64,000 bases of DNA from Streptomyces albireticuli (GTDB lineage Bacteria; Actinomycetota; Actinomycetes; Streptomycetales; Streptomycetaceae), in assembly GCF_021228125.1 (NCBI RefSeq), contig NZ_JAJQQS010000018.1, positions 144,039-208,038 of the forward strand. Direction: 5' to 3'. Made by a program: the position numbers and the translations under genes. The first letter of the stretch is position 1. The number at the start of each line of letters is the position of its first letter. The notes under the pieces are model-generated. The model worked only from the letters and a program-made list of their open reading frames with translations, did no database searches and had not been told where the DNA came from. Positions 1 through 8,065 of this stretch are shown here, piece after piece.

Positions 1-1
1 G

Positions 2-214
2 CGGGCCGCGCTGGAGCTGGCGGAGGAGGGCACCCGGGTCGCGGACGCGGCCGGCGGGGTCGGTGACGAGGTGTGGGCGCGTGCCGCCGAGCACTACGAC
101 CAGGAGCAGCTCGCCACCCTGGTGATCTTGATCTCGCTCCTGAACATGGCGAACCGGATGAACGTCATGACCCGGCAGCCGGCCGGCGACTACGTGGCCG
201 GGCAGTTGTACTGA
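2..214 (+). CDS. AhpD/carboxymuconolactone decarboxylase-like protein, C-terminal part
   Basis: The last 70 codons of a gene that enters from the left edge. The helical tail, with the stretch LVILISLLNMANRMNV, is typical of the end of carboxymuconolactone decarboxylase/AhpD-like proteins. The CxxC redox centre of that family would lie upstream and cannot be seen. The next gene is an ECF41 sigma factor, and members of that sigma group are usually encoded beside a carboxymuconolactone decarboxylase, oxidoreductase or epimerase gene. This one is therefore the likely target or partner of that sigma factor (inference from family knowledge). The family call rests on a partial sequence. Confidence 0.75.
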   Translation, partial: RAALELAEEGTRVADAAGGVGDEVWARAAEHYDQEQLATLVILISLLNMANRMNVMTRQPAGDYVAGQLY

Positions 215-239
215 GCGGCAGCACCGAGCGGCGCCGACG

Positions 240-277
240 GCCACGGTAACCCGGCCCCGGGGCCGGGTTACCGTGGC
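240..277 (+). terminator. Perfect 19-bp-arm palindrome, likely terminator
   Basis: A perfect palindrome with arms GCCACGGTAACCCGGCCCC / GGGGCCGGGTTACCGTGGC lies 25 bp after the stop of the AhpD-like gene. It has no T-tract, as is common for Streptomyces terminators. It would separate that gene's transcript from the sigma-factor gene. Confidence 0.7.
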
Positions 278-350
278 CCGGATGATCATCGGAAGAACGC
301 CCGCGCCGGCGAGCACGGCGGGCGGGCATCACGGGGGAAAGGGATTCGGC

Positions 351-1274
351 GTGAACGAAGTCGAGGAGTTCGAGGAGCTGCGACCGCTGCTGTTCTCCAT
401 CGCCTACCGGATTCTGGGCAGTGTGGGCGAGGCCGAGGACGCGGTGCAGGAGACCTGGCTGCGCTTCGACGGCGCGAAGACCCGGCCCGCGTCGCTCAAG
501 GCCTACCTGTCGACCACGGTGACCCGGATCGCGATCGACGTGCTGCGCTCCGCGCGGGTGCGGCGCGAGGAGTACGTGGGCCCGTGGTTCCCCGAGCCGC
601 TGCTCACCGACCCCTATGAGGAGCCGGCGCGGTCGGCGGAGCTGGCCGACTCGGTGTCGATGGCGGCGTTGCTGCTGCTGGAGCGGCTCAGCCCGCTGGA
701 GCGGGCGGCGTTCGTGCTGCGGGAGGTGTTCGGCTTCGGGTTCGACGAGGTCGCCACGGCGGTGGGCCGGTCGGAGGCCGCGTGCCGGCAGCTGGTGGTA
801 CGGGCGCGGCGGCACATGGAGGCCGGGCGGCCGCGCTTCGAGGCGGCCCGTCAGGAGCGGGAGGAACTGGCGTCGCGGTTCTTCGACGCCCTCCGCGAGG
901 GCGACGTCACCGGCCTGCGGGAACTGCTCGCCGCCGATGTGTCGATGGTCGGCGACGGCGGCGGCAAGTCCCCGCAGTTCGCCCGGGCCGTCGTCGGCGT
1001 CCGGAACGTGTCCCGGCTGCTCGCCGCCGTCTTCCCCAGGCTGGCCCTGGTCGAGGTGACGTGCGAGCCGCGGGAGGTCAACGGCCAGCCGGGGGCGATC
1101 TTCCGCGACCGGGACGGCAGGGTGCTCCACGCCCTGACCCTCGATGTGCTCGACGGGCGGGTCCAGGCGATCCGCGCGGTGCTCAACCCCGACAAGCTCG
1201 GGCACCTGGGGCCGGTCGGCGACGCCTGGGCGACCCACTACGAGCTACGGCGGGCGGGCCGGCCCCCGGTGTAG
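351..1274 (+). CDS. ECF41-type RNA polymerase sigma factor with SnoaL-like C-terminal extension
   Basis: A 307-residue extracytoplasmic-function sigma factor. Sigma region 2 (about residues 10-75, with LRPLLFSIAYRILGS and DAVQETWLR) and region 4 (about 105-165) are followed by a SnoaL-like domain of about 130 residues. That domain carries the two ECF41 signatures DGGGK and NPDKL. In this group the C-terminal domain adjusts sigma activity in place of an anti-sigma factor (known family feature). GTG at 351 is chosen because GGGGGAAAGGG precedes it; the frame stays open 26 codons further upstream without a better site. The neighbouring AhpD-like gene is the usual ECF41 partner. Confidence 0.9.
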   Translation: MNEVEEFEELRPLLFSIAYRILGSVGEAEDAVQETWLRFDGAKTRPASLKAYLSTTVTRIAIDVLRSARVRREEYVGPWFPEPLLTDPYEEPARSAELADSVSMAALLLLERLSPLERAAFVLREVFGFGFDEVATAVGRSEAACRQLVVRARRHMEAGRPRFEAARQEREELASRFFDALREGDVTGLRELLAADVSMVGDGGGKSPQFARAVVGVRNVSRLLAAVFPRLALVEVTCEPREVNGQPGAIFRDRDGRVLHALTLDVLDGRVQAIRAVLNPDKLGHLGPVGDAWATHYELRRAGRPPV

Positions 1275-1350
1275 CCGTACGGCCGGCCGTATCCCGGACC
1301 GTCCGCCGCACCGGCGGCGGCGTTTCGGCACCCGAAGCACGCGGGGTGGA

Positions 1351-1395
1351 GACGGCCGGGGAACGCCCGCACCTCGCGGACGTTCCCCGGCCGTC
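1351..1395. terminator. Bidirectional terminator between convergent genes
   Basis: A perfect 15-bp inverted repeat, GACGGCCGGGGAACG and its complement around a 15-base loop, sits between the plus-strand sigma gene and the minus-strand monooxygenase, where both transcripts must end. Confidence 0.75.
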
Positions 1396-1493
1396 GCCGT
1401 ACACCGGGAGAGCCGGGGTCGGCCGGACGGTGTCCGGCGGCCCGCGAACCTCACGACCCGGACCGCGGACCGCTCCGGGTCACCCCCGCGCGA

Positions 1494-2918
1494 TCAGCGG
1501 GTGGGGGCGCCGAACCACCGGGGCAGCACGTCGAGCAGCTCCGCCTGGTCGTCACCGGCCCAGGCCACATGGCCGTCGGGCCGCAGCAGCACGGCGGGGA
1601 CGTCCAGTTCCTCACTGACGTCGACGACGTGGTCGACCCGGTCCGCCCAGCCCTCCACCGACAACAGACCCGCCTGGTCGAGCAGCAGACCGCGGCCGCC
1701 GCGCATCAGCTCGTAGAGACGCCCCTGCTTCAGGGTGATGTCCCGCATCCGCCGGCCGAGCAGCTCGTGGCCCTCGCCGAAGTCGTAGCGGACCCCGACG
1801 GCGGTGATCATCTCCGTCACGTACCGGTTCACGACCTCGAACTTCAGCAGCTCCGCGAACAGCTCCTTCAGTGCCGTCGCCGCCGCGTCGGTGCCCAGCA
1901 GCATGCCCTGCGCGCGGGTGTTGGCCAGCACGCTCGCGCCCACCGGGTGCCGTTCGGCGTGGTAGCTGTCGAGGAGGTCCTCCGGCGCCCAGCCGTTGAC
2001 CGCGGCGGCCAGCTTCCAGCCGAGGTTGAACGCGTCCTGCACGCCCAGGTTGAGGCCCTGGCCGCCGATGGGCGGGTGGATGTGCGCCGCGTCGCCGGCC
2101 AGCATCACCCGGCCGACCCGGTACCGCTCGGCCTGCCGGGTGGCGTCACCGAACCGGGACAGCCAGCGCGGCGAGTGGGCGCCGAAGTCGGTGCCGGCGA
2201 CCTCCCGCATCCGCTGCTTGAACTCCTCGAGGGTCGGCGCCGCACGGTCCTCGGCCACTCCGTCGGCGGGCACGATGACGCGGTACACCCCGTCCCCGCT
2301 CGGGACGGTGCCGAACCGCACCTGCGTCTTGCTGACCTCGGCCGTCACGGCGGCCACCGTCGCCGGGTCCGCGGTCACCTCCAGCATGCCCAGCATCGTC
2401 TCGACCTTGGCGGGCTCGCCGGGGAAGCCGACGCCGATCAGCTTGCGCACCGCGCTGCGGCCGCCGTCGCAGCCGACGAGGTAGCGCGAGCGCAGCCGCG
2501 TGCCGTCGGCCAGTTCGACGTCCACCCCGTCCTCGTCCTGGCTCAGCCCGACCACCTCGCAGCCACGCCGGATCTCGACGCCGAGTCCGAGCGCGTGCTC
2601 GATCAGCACCTGCTCCGTGACCGGCTGCGGCATGGCGAGGCCGTACGGGTGGGCGGTGTCCAGCTGTTGCGGCCACGGCGTGGCGAAGGCGGCGAAGGGG
2701 CCGCCGACCGAGAACGGCTCGCTGACCTCGCGGAAGCGCTCCAGCAGACCGCGCTGGTCCATCACCTCGACGCTGCGCACGTGCAGACCGCGCCCGCGGG
2801 ACTCCGCCGTCGGCTCGGTCAGCTTCTCCAGTACGACCACGCGCACCCCCGCCAGTCGCAGTTCGGCGGCCAGCATCAGCCCGGTCGGTCCGCCGCCGGC
2901 GACTATCACGTCGATCAT
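1494..2918 (-). CDS. FAD-dependent aromatic monooxygenase (rifampicin/polyketide hydroxylase type)
   Basis: A 474-residue class A flavoprotein monooxygenase. It starts with an FAD-binding Rossmann motif (VIVAGGGPTGLMLAAELR), has the DG motif GCDGGRSAVRK near residue 160, and a second FAD motif AGDAAHIHPPIGGQGLNLG near 280. Such enzymes use NADPH and O2 to hydroxylate aromatic compounds; relatives include polyketide hydroxylases and rifampicin monooxygenase. The substrate cannot be told from sequence. ATG 2918 is chosen because the FAD motif follows directly; 17 upstream in-frame codons have no homologous look. Its promoter region holds an 11-bp inverted repeat, CTTGC-c-GCAAG at 2979-2989, a possible repressor site. 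No adjacent regulator is seen. Confidence 0.88.
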   Translation of the reverse strand: MIDVIVAGGGPTGLMLAAELRLAGVRVVVLEKLTEPTAESRGRGLHVRSVEVMDQRGLLERFREVSEPFSVGGPFAAFATPWPQQLDTAHPYGLAMPQPVTEQVLIEHALGLGVEIRRGCEVVGLSQDEDGVDVELADGTRLRSRYLVGCDGGRSAVRKLIGVGFPGEPAKVETMLGMLEVTADPATVAAVTAEVSKTQVRFGTVPSGDGVYRVIVPADGVAEDRAAPTLEEFKQRMREVAGTDFGAHSPRWLSRFGDATRQAERYRVGRVMLAGDAAHIHPPIGGQGLNLGVQDAFNLGWKLAAAVNGWAPEDLLDSYHAERHPVGASVLANTRAQGMLLGTDAAATALKELFAELLKFEVVNRYVTEMITAVGVRYDFGEGHELLGRRMRDITLKQGRLYELMRGGRGLLLDQAGLLSVEGWADRVDHVVDVSEELDVPAVLLRPDGHVAWAGDDQAELLDVLPRWFGAPTR

Positions 2919-3010
2919 CAAGAAAATCTCATTTCGCAGTTCTGGTCGAGCCCGGTGATTCTGCGTCATGACCGGGGCCTTGCCGCAAGTCCCCCCTTGC
3001 GCTATAAGTT

Positions 3011-3049
3011 AAGAGTGGCAAGGAGGCGGTGCGCTCCTTGCCTTCTCTT
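3011..3049. terminator. Stem-loop terminator downstream of the lyase gene
   Basis: GGCAAGGAG (3017-3025) pairs with CTCCTTGCC (3034-3042), and AAGAG/CTCTT extend the stem after a small internal loop. It lies just past the stop of the minus-strand lyase and before the monooxygenase promoter. T-rich sequence flanks it on the plus side. Confidence 0.6.
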
Positions 3050-3088
3050 TTGTCTCCTCTTGTGCCGTCCTCTTGTGCCGTCGTCCGC

Positions 3089-4504
3089 TCAGGCGGCGTT
3101 CGGGCCCACGTCCGCGGTGGTGAGGGGTCGCCGGACCGGGGCCGATGCCGTGTACTGGTCGGCGCCGACGTCACGGGCGCTGCCGCGCGGGTGACCGTCG
3201 ATGTCCTCGGTGACGGACGTGCTCCTCAGGGTCGCCGCTCCGATCGCGGGGCTGCCCGCCGAAAGCCGGAACACCCCGTCGGACTCCTGCCGGAGCAGCG
3301 GGTCGGCCCGGCGGTAGCCGCCGGAGGGAATGGTGCCGTCGGACGCGGCACCCCACAGGATGTTGCCCTGCCAGGTGAAACCGGTGGTCTTCCCCATCGA
3401 GACCAGGCTGCCGGCGCTCGCGACCAGGAGGTTGTCGGCGATGACCACGTCCTGGGGCGCGTGGTCACGTCCCTCGCCCGAGAGCGTCCCCTTGTTGCCG
3501 AACAGCGTGTTGTGCACGATCACCGCGCGGTCGCAGGCGTCGTTGCCCCGCCGCTCCTCCTTCGACTCGCCGGAGTGGTGGTCGCGGGTGGTGCCGCTGC
3601 CGATCACCAGGGCGCGCCCCGACAGGCCACCGAGGTAGTTGTTGACGATCAGGTGGTCGTTGCCGTAGACGCGGATGCCTTCCGCGCCGCCGAGCAGGTA
3701 GTTGCCCTCCACGGTGGAGTGGTTGCCGTGCCGCAGCACGATTCCGCCACGGCTGTCGCGGACGGTGTTGTACCGGACCGTGTTCTCCGAGGTCTTCACC
3801 GAGACGGCCTCGGGGTCCCCGTCGCACTTCTCGAACAGGTTGTGCTCCACGACGGCCTTCGCGCTGAGCAGTGCCCGGGCGCTGTCGCCGAGCCGGACGG
3901 CCTCCCCGCCGTTGTCGCCGGTGTAGCGGTGACCGGAGAAGTGGTTCCTGAACAGGTGCAGGTTCTTGGCGACGGTCTTCGCGTCGGCGCCGTCGAGGAC
4001 GACGAAGATGCCCTCGGTGGTCCTGTCGTGGAACCGGTTCCGGTCGATCTTGACGTCGTCGCCCCGTACGACGACCCAGTCCAGCCCGCTGACATCGGCG
4101 AACTTGAAGTCGTTGCGCGTCAGCCGGATACGGGAGGAGTTCGCGGGGATCTCCAGGGTGGTGCTCTGCCGGAAGGCGAAACCGCTCAGGACGATGTCGC
4201 TCGAATCGCTGAAGACGAAGCCGCGCTCGCCCTGGAGCACCACGCCGCCGCGGGATGCCGCGACGATGCTGATGGGCGCGTCGCCGGTGCCCTTCTTCCC
4301 CGAGACGCGAAGGGCGCTCCCCGACGGAACGGTGTACGTGCCGTCGGCCACGACGATGCGGTCGCCGGGCACCGCGCGGTCGATCGCCTTCTGGAGGGCG
4401 TCCAGGGAACTCACCGTCACGGGGGCCGCCGAGGCTCCGACGGGTACGGCGGCGAGCCCGGCGGCGCCCAGCAGCGTGCCGGTGAGGAACATACGTCTTT
4501 TCAT
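3089..4504 (-). CDS. Secreted polysaccharide lyase family 6 protein (chondroitinase B/alginate lyase-like)
   Basis: A 471-residue secreted right-handed beta-helix enzyme. The N-terminus (KRRMFLTG, then a hydrophobic stretch ending GASAAP) looks like a twin-arginine signal peptide. The mature part begins with the family 6 opening VSSLDALQKAIDRAVPGDRI and shows repeated parallel-beta-helix turns with asparagine ladders such as LTRNDF, IDRNRF and VEHNLF. Family members cleave alginate or dermatan sulfate by beta-elimination; the substrate here is not determined. The ribosome site CAGGAG sits 8 bases before ATG 4504 and lies inside an inverted repeat (see the leader entry). It is transcribed alone, divergent from the M14 peptidase. 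Confidence 0.88.
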   Translation of the reverse strand: MKRRMFLTGTLLGAAGLAAVPVGASAAPVTVSSLDALQKAIDRAVPGDRIVVADGTYTVPSGSALRVSGKKGTGDAPISIVAASRGGVVLQGERGFVFSDSSDIVLSGFAFRQSTTLEIPANSSRIRLTRNDFKFADVSGLDWVVVRGDDVKIDRNRFHDRTTEGIFVVLDGADAKTVAKNLHLFRNHFSGHRYTGDNGGEAVRLGDSARALLSAKAVVEHNLFEKCDGDPEAVSVKTSENTVRYNTVRDSRGGIVLRHGNHSTVEGNYLLGGAEGIRVYGNDHLIVNNYLGGLSGRALVIGSGTTRDHHSGESKEERRGNDACDRAVIVHNTLFGNKGTLSGEGRDHAPQDVVIADNLLVASAGSLVSMGKTTGFTWQGNILWGAASDGTIPSGGYRRADPLLRQESDGVFRLSAGSPAIGAATLRSTSVTEDIDGHPRGSARDVGADQYTASAPVRRPLTTADVGPNAA

Positions 4505-4511
4505 GACGGCT

Positions 4512-4584
4512 CCTGATGGATCGGATATGTAAGGGATATGTACGAAGCCGATCCTTGTGCCCCATCAGGGCATTGCGCAATGCC
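4512..4584 (-). promoter_or_regulatory. Nested inverted repeats and a 16-bp palindrome in the lyase leader
   Basis: CCTGATGG (4512-4519) pairs with CCATCAGG (4562-4569). Inside it GGATCGG (4518-4524) pairs with CCGATCC (4548-4554). GGATATGTA occurs twice within the loop, and a perfect palindrome GGCATTGCGCAATGCC follows at 4569-4584. In the minus-strand mRNA the lyase Shine-Dalgarno bases fall in one arm. The sites could be operators of a sugar-responsive repressor or a leader hairpin hiding the ribosome site. No T-box or known riboswitch is recognised. Confidence 0.5.
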
Positions 4585-4792
4585 TGACGGACCGTGACCA
4601 CGGGGCGCCGCACTCCCCTCCCCCGCTACGGCGAGTTCGGCCCTCTGTTGCGCAGGAGTGGGCCGGGGTACCTTCCGCCCCATGGGGATACGCACGCGGA
4701 GCACCCGTATGACGTACAGTCCGCTCGTCACCGCGGCCGCGGGCCGCCCCTTCCGGCCGGCCGGCCGGTCCCGGCCCCGACAGCGCCCGCCC

Positions 4793-6079
4793 ATGAAGGC
4801 GCGTGTCCGCACGCTCGCCGCCGGCTTCGCCACCACCGCACTCGCCCTGACACTCATTCAGGCACCCGCGCACGCCGCCCGGACCGTGCCCCGGACCGGC
4901 TTCGAGCTCAGCAACGGGACCCGCTGGACCACCGAGAGCGAGGAACAGCGCCTCCTGACCGCCCTCGACCGGTCGAGCGACCGCGTCTCCGTCAGCCGTA
5001 TCGGCACCACCCGCCAGGGCCGGCCGCTCCAGCTGGTCCGCGTCGGCCCCGCCCACCGCACCACCGGGACCCTGCTCCTCACATGCAGTCAGCACGGTGA
5101 CGAACCCGCCGGCCGGGAAGCCTGCCTCATCCGGGTCCGCGACCTCGCCCACGCCACAGACCCGGCCACCCGGCGCTTCCTCGAACGCACCACCGTCCTG
5201 GTCGTCCCCACCGCCAACCCCGACGGCCGCGCCGCCGACACCCGCGCCAACGCGGACGGCGCCGACATCAACCGCGACCATCTCGCCCTCAGGACCGCCG
5301 AGAGCCGCGCCCTGGCCGCCGTCGTCCGGGACCACCGGCCCGACGTCGTCCACGACCTGCACGAGTACGGCGCCACACCGCCGTACTACGACAAGGACCT
5401 GTTCGACCTCTGGCCGCGCAACCTCAACACCGACCCGCGCGTGCACCGGGAGGCACGGACCCTCTCGGCGGACTACGTACGCCCCGCCGCCCACGCCGCC
5501 GGGCACAGCACCGGCACCTACGGCATCTGGACCGACCCCGCCACCGGCGACCCCGTCAAACAGGTCGCCGGCGACGGACAGGAGCGCATCTTGCGCAACA
5601 CCGCAGGTGTGAAGCACGCGGTCGGCCTGCTCGTCGAGAGCCGCGTCGATCCGGTGACGGAAGCGGAGAAGGCGGACCCGGCCCTGAACAACCGGCGCCG
5701 TGTGCGGTCCCACCTCGTCGCACTCGACGGGACGTTCGCCTTCGCGGACGAGCGGCGCGGGCGCCTCGCCTCGGCCACGGCAGCGGCACGCCTCAAGGGC
5801 CTCGCCGACCGCGGCCCGGTCCACCTCGGCGGCGCCGACAACGAACCCGCGCCGCCCGGCCGGACCCTGACCGACCCGCCCTGCGCCTACCGGCTCACGG
5901 CCGGGCAGTACGCGGAGACCCGGGACGCGCTCGCCCTGCACGGCGTCCGGACCGTCCCCGCGCCCGCGGGCGGCGCGCTGGTCCCGCTGCGCCAGCCGCT
6001 GCGGTCCCTGGTGCCCCTGCTCCTGGACGCCCGGGCGTCGTACGGGCTGACCGCGGCCGAACCCGTCGACCACTGCTGA
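4793..6079 (+). CDS. Secreted M14-family zinc carboxypeptidase
   Basis: A 428-residue secreted peptidase. With ATG 4793 the protein opens with a good Sec signal peptide (MKARVRTLAAGFATTALALT through APAHA). The M14 zinc and substrate residues are visible: H101-x2-E104 in SQHGDEPAGRE, N160-R161 in DINRDH, the third zinc ligand in HDLHEYG (about 190), and the catalytic glutamate probably in LLVESRVD. Such enzymes remove C-terminal residues from peptides or cell-wall peptides. The start is uncertain: no clear ribosome site precedes 4793, and in-frame ATG 4682 or GTG 4658 (just after CAGGA) would add 37-45 residues. Confidence 0.85.
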   Translation: MKARVRTLAAGFATTALALTLIQAPAHAARTVPRTGFELSNGTRWTTESEEQRLLTALDRSSDRVSVSRIGTTRQGRPLQLVRVGPAHRTTGTLLLTCSQHGDEPAGREACLIRVRDLAHATDPATRRFLERTTVLVVPTANPDGRAADTRANADGADINRDHLALRTAESRALAAVVRDHRPDVVHDLHEYGATPPYYDKDLFDLWPRNLNTDPRVHREARTLSADYVRPAAHAAGHSTGTYGIWTDPATGDPVKQVAGDGQERILRNTAGVKHAVGLLVESRVDPVTEAEKADPALNNRRRVRSHLVALDGTFAFADERRGRLASATAAARLKGLADRGPVHLGGADNEPAPPGRTLTDPPCAYRLTAGQYAETRDALALHGVRTVPAPAGGALVPLRQPLRSLVPLLLDARASYGLTAAEPVDHC

Positions 6080-6140
6080 CGAACGGCCTACCCGAACCCG
6101 CCGACCCGAGCATGCGGCTCAAACACACAGGCTCAAAAAT

Positions 6141-6160
6141 ATGGCGAGATTTCGCCTTGT
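6141..6160 (+). terminator. Short stem-loop with T-rich tail
   Basis: GGCGA-gatt-TCGCC followed by TTGTTT, with complementary A-rich bases on the left. It lies about 60 bp past the carboxypeptidase stop and before the iron-regulated promoter. Confidence 0.55.
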
Positions 6161-6193
6161 TTCAGACTGTCCGGACCCTGGTTCACCCCGTCA

Positions 6194-6212
6194 TAAGGTT
6201 AGGCTAACCTTC
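6194..6212 (+). promoter_or_regulatory. Iron box (DmdR/DtxR-family operator)
   Basis: AAGGTTAGGCTAACCTT is a perfect 17-bp inverted repeat matching the core of the actinobacterial iron box (TTAGGTTAGGCTAACCTAA type). It ends only 6 bases before the GTG of the ABC ATPase gene, so Fe2+-loaded DmdR would block this promoter and open it when iron is scarce (established model for such boxes). Confidence 0.92.
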
Positions 6213-6217
6213 GCATC

Positions 6218-7078
6218 GTGAAAGCTGCCGAAGAGACCCCCGACGCCAGGCGTCCCCGTGGGCATGAGCTGTCGGCCACAGGTGTCACCGTGGCGTACGA
6301 CGGCGTCGACGTCGTGCACGACGCGTCCTTGACGCTGCGGCCCGGCGAAGTGACCGTCCTCGTGGGTCCGAACGGCAGCGGGAAGTCGACGCTGCTGCGC
6401 ACGCTCGCGCGGCTCCAGCGACCTCGCACCGCCGAGCTCGTCATCGACTCCGACACCGACGGCCTCGCGCTGTCCCCGCGCGAGTTCTCGCGCCGCGTGG
6501 CCCTGCTGACCCAGGGCCGCCCCACCCCCAGCGGGCTGACCGTACGGGACGTGGTCGAATTGGGCCGCTACCCGCACCAGGGCCGCTGGGGCAAGGCGGA
6601 CCCGGGCGGCCGGGCCGCCGTGGACCGCGCGCTCGCCATGACGGGCGTCGGGGAACTCGCCGAGCGCGGCGCCGAGCACCTCTCCGGAGGCCAGCTCCAG
6701 CGCGTGTGGCTCGCCGGCTGCCTCGCGCAGGAGACCGGCGTGCTGCTCCTCGACGAGCCGACGACCTACCTCGACCTGCGGTACCAGATAGAGCTCCTCG
6801 ACCTGGTCCGCGACCTGGCGGACGACCACGGCATCGCCGTCGGCGCCGTCCTGCACGACCTCGACCAGGCCGCGGCCGTCGCCGACCGCGTCGTCCTGCT
6901 CCACAAGGGACGGATCGTCGCCGACGGCCTCCCCGAGGACGTCCTGACAGCCCGGCGGCTGACCGACACATACGGCATCCGCATCGAGGTCGACGACGAC
7001 CCCCTCACGGGCCGGCTGCGCACCCGCGCGATCGGCCGGCACCACACGCGTAACGAAAGGCTCAGCACCACCTCATGA
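6218..7078 (+). CDS. Ferric-siderophore ABC transporter, ATP-binding protein
   Basis: A 286-residue FepC/FecE-type ATPase that powers ferric-siderophore import from the cytoplasmic side. Walker A is GPNGSGKST, the ABC signature is LSGGQLQRVWLAG, Walker B is VLLLDEP and the switch histidine is in VLHDLDQ. GTG 6218 begins 6 bases after the iron box with no ribosome site, so the message is probably leaderless; no internal start is better. The stop overlaps the next start (ATGA), showing translational coupling with the binding-protein gene. Confidence 0.92.
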   Translation: MKAAEETPDARRPRGHELSATGVTVAYDGVDVVHDASLTLRPGEVTVLVGPNGSGKSTLLRTLARLQRPRTAELVIDSDTDGLALSPREFSRRVALLTQGRPTPSGLTVRDVVELGRYPHQGRWGKADPGGRAAVDRALAMTGVGELAERGAEHLSGGQLQRVWLAGCLAQETGVLLLDEPTTYLDLRYQIELLDLVRDLADDHGIAVGAVLHDLDQAAAVADRVVLLHKGRIVADGLPEDVLTARRLTDTYGIRIEVDDDPLTGRLRTRAIGRHHTRNERLSTTS

Positions 7079-8061
7079 GACGCTTCCTCCTCTCCGCCGC
7101 GGCCGCCACCGCCGCGGCCCTCGCCCTGACCGCCTGCGGAACGACCGAGCCCGCCACGGACGACGCGAAGAAGAAGGCCGCCGAACCCCTCACCCTCACC
7201 GACGCCAAGGGCGCGAAGGTGGAGCTCGACGGCCCGGCGAAGAAGGTCGTCGGCACCGAGTGGAACGTCGTCGAGAGCCTCGTCTCGCTGGGCGTCGACC
7301 CCGCCGGCGTCGCGGACGTCAAGGGCTACAAGACCTGGAACACCGCGACCCCGCTCAAGAACGAGCCCAAGGACATCGGCACCCGTGGTGAGCCGAGCAC
7401 GGACACCATCGCCGCCCTGAAGCCGGACCTCATCGTGGCCACCGACGACCTCAAGCCGGCCGTCGTGAAGCAGCTGCGCAAGGTCGCCCCGGTCCTGGAG
7501 GTGCGCGCCGCCGACGCCGCCGACCCGATCGGCCGGATGACCAAGAACCTCGACCTCATAGCCAAGGCCACCGGCACCACGCGGCAGGCCGAGAAGCTCA
7601 AGAAGGACTTCGAGACGAAGCTCGGCGAGGGCAAGAAGGCGCTCGCCGACGCCGGTCACGCCGGGGCGAAGTACGCCTTCGCCGACGGTTACGTCGTCTC
7701 CAACCAGGTCACGATCCGGCCGTTCACCAGCGGCTCGCTCATCGGCGCCGTCAACGAGAAGCTCGGCCTGAAAAACGCCTGGACCGTCGAGGGCGACAAG
7801 GCCTACGGGCTCGGCTCCACCGACGTCGAGGGCCTCACCAAGCTCGACGAGGACGTGCAGTTCGCCTACATCGGCAGCGACGGCGACAAGAGCAGCACGC
7901 CGTTCACCGGCGTCCTCGCGAAGGACTCCGCGTGGACCTCGCTGCCGTTCGTGGAGAAGGGCAACGTGCACCGGCTGCCCGACGGCATCTGGATGTTCGG
8001 CGGTCCCCGGTCGATGAGCGAGTACGTCGACTCCGTCGTCGAGGCCCTGAAGAAGAAGTAG
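7075..8061 (+). CDS. Siderophore-binding lipoprotein of the ABC transporter
   Basis: A 328-residue periplasmic-binding-type protein. The lipobox LTAC-G near residue 20 marks it as membrane-anchored outside the cell. Class III features include the GTEWNVVESLVSLGVDPAGV segment and DLIVATDDL. The hydrophilic lysine-rich linker after the lipobox is usual. It binds a ferric siderophore (ferric citrate- or hydroxamate-type cannot be told apart) and hands it to the fused permease encoded 4 bases downstream. Regulated with the operon by the iron box upstream of the ATPase. Confidence 0.9.
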   Translation: MRRFLLSAAAATAAALALTACGTTEPATDDAKKKAAEPLTLTDAKGAKVELDGPAKKVVGTEWNVVESLVSLGVDPAGVADVKGYKTWNTATPLKNEPKDIGTRGEPSTDTIAALKPDLIVATDDLKPAVVKQLRKVAPVLEVRAADAADPIGRMTKNLDLIAKATGTTRQAEKLKKDFETKLGEGKKALADAGHAGAKYAFADGYVVSNQVTIRPFTSGSLIGAVNEKLGLKNAWTVEGDKAYGLGSTDVEGLTKLDEDVQFAYIGSDGDKSSTPFTGVLAKDSAWTSLPFVEKGNVHRLPDGIWMFGGPRSMSEYVDSVVEALKKK

Positions 8062-8065
8062 CACC

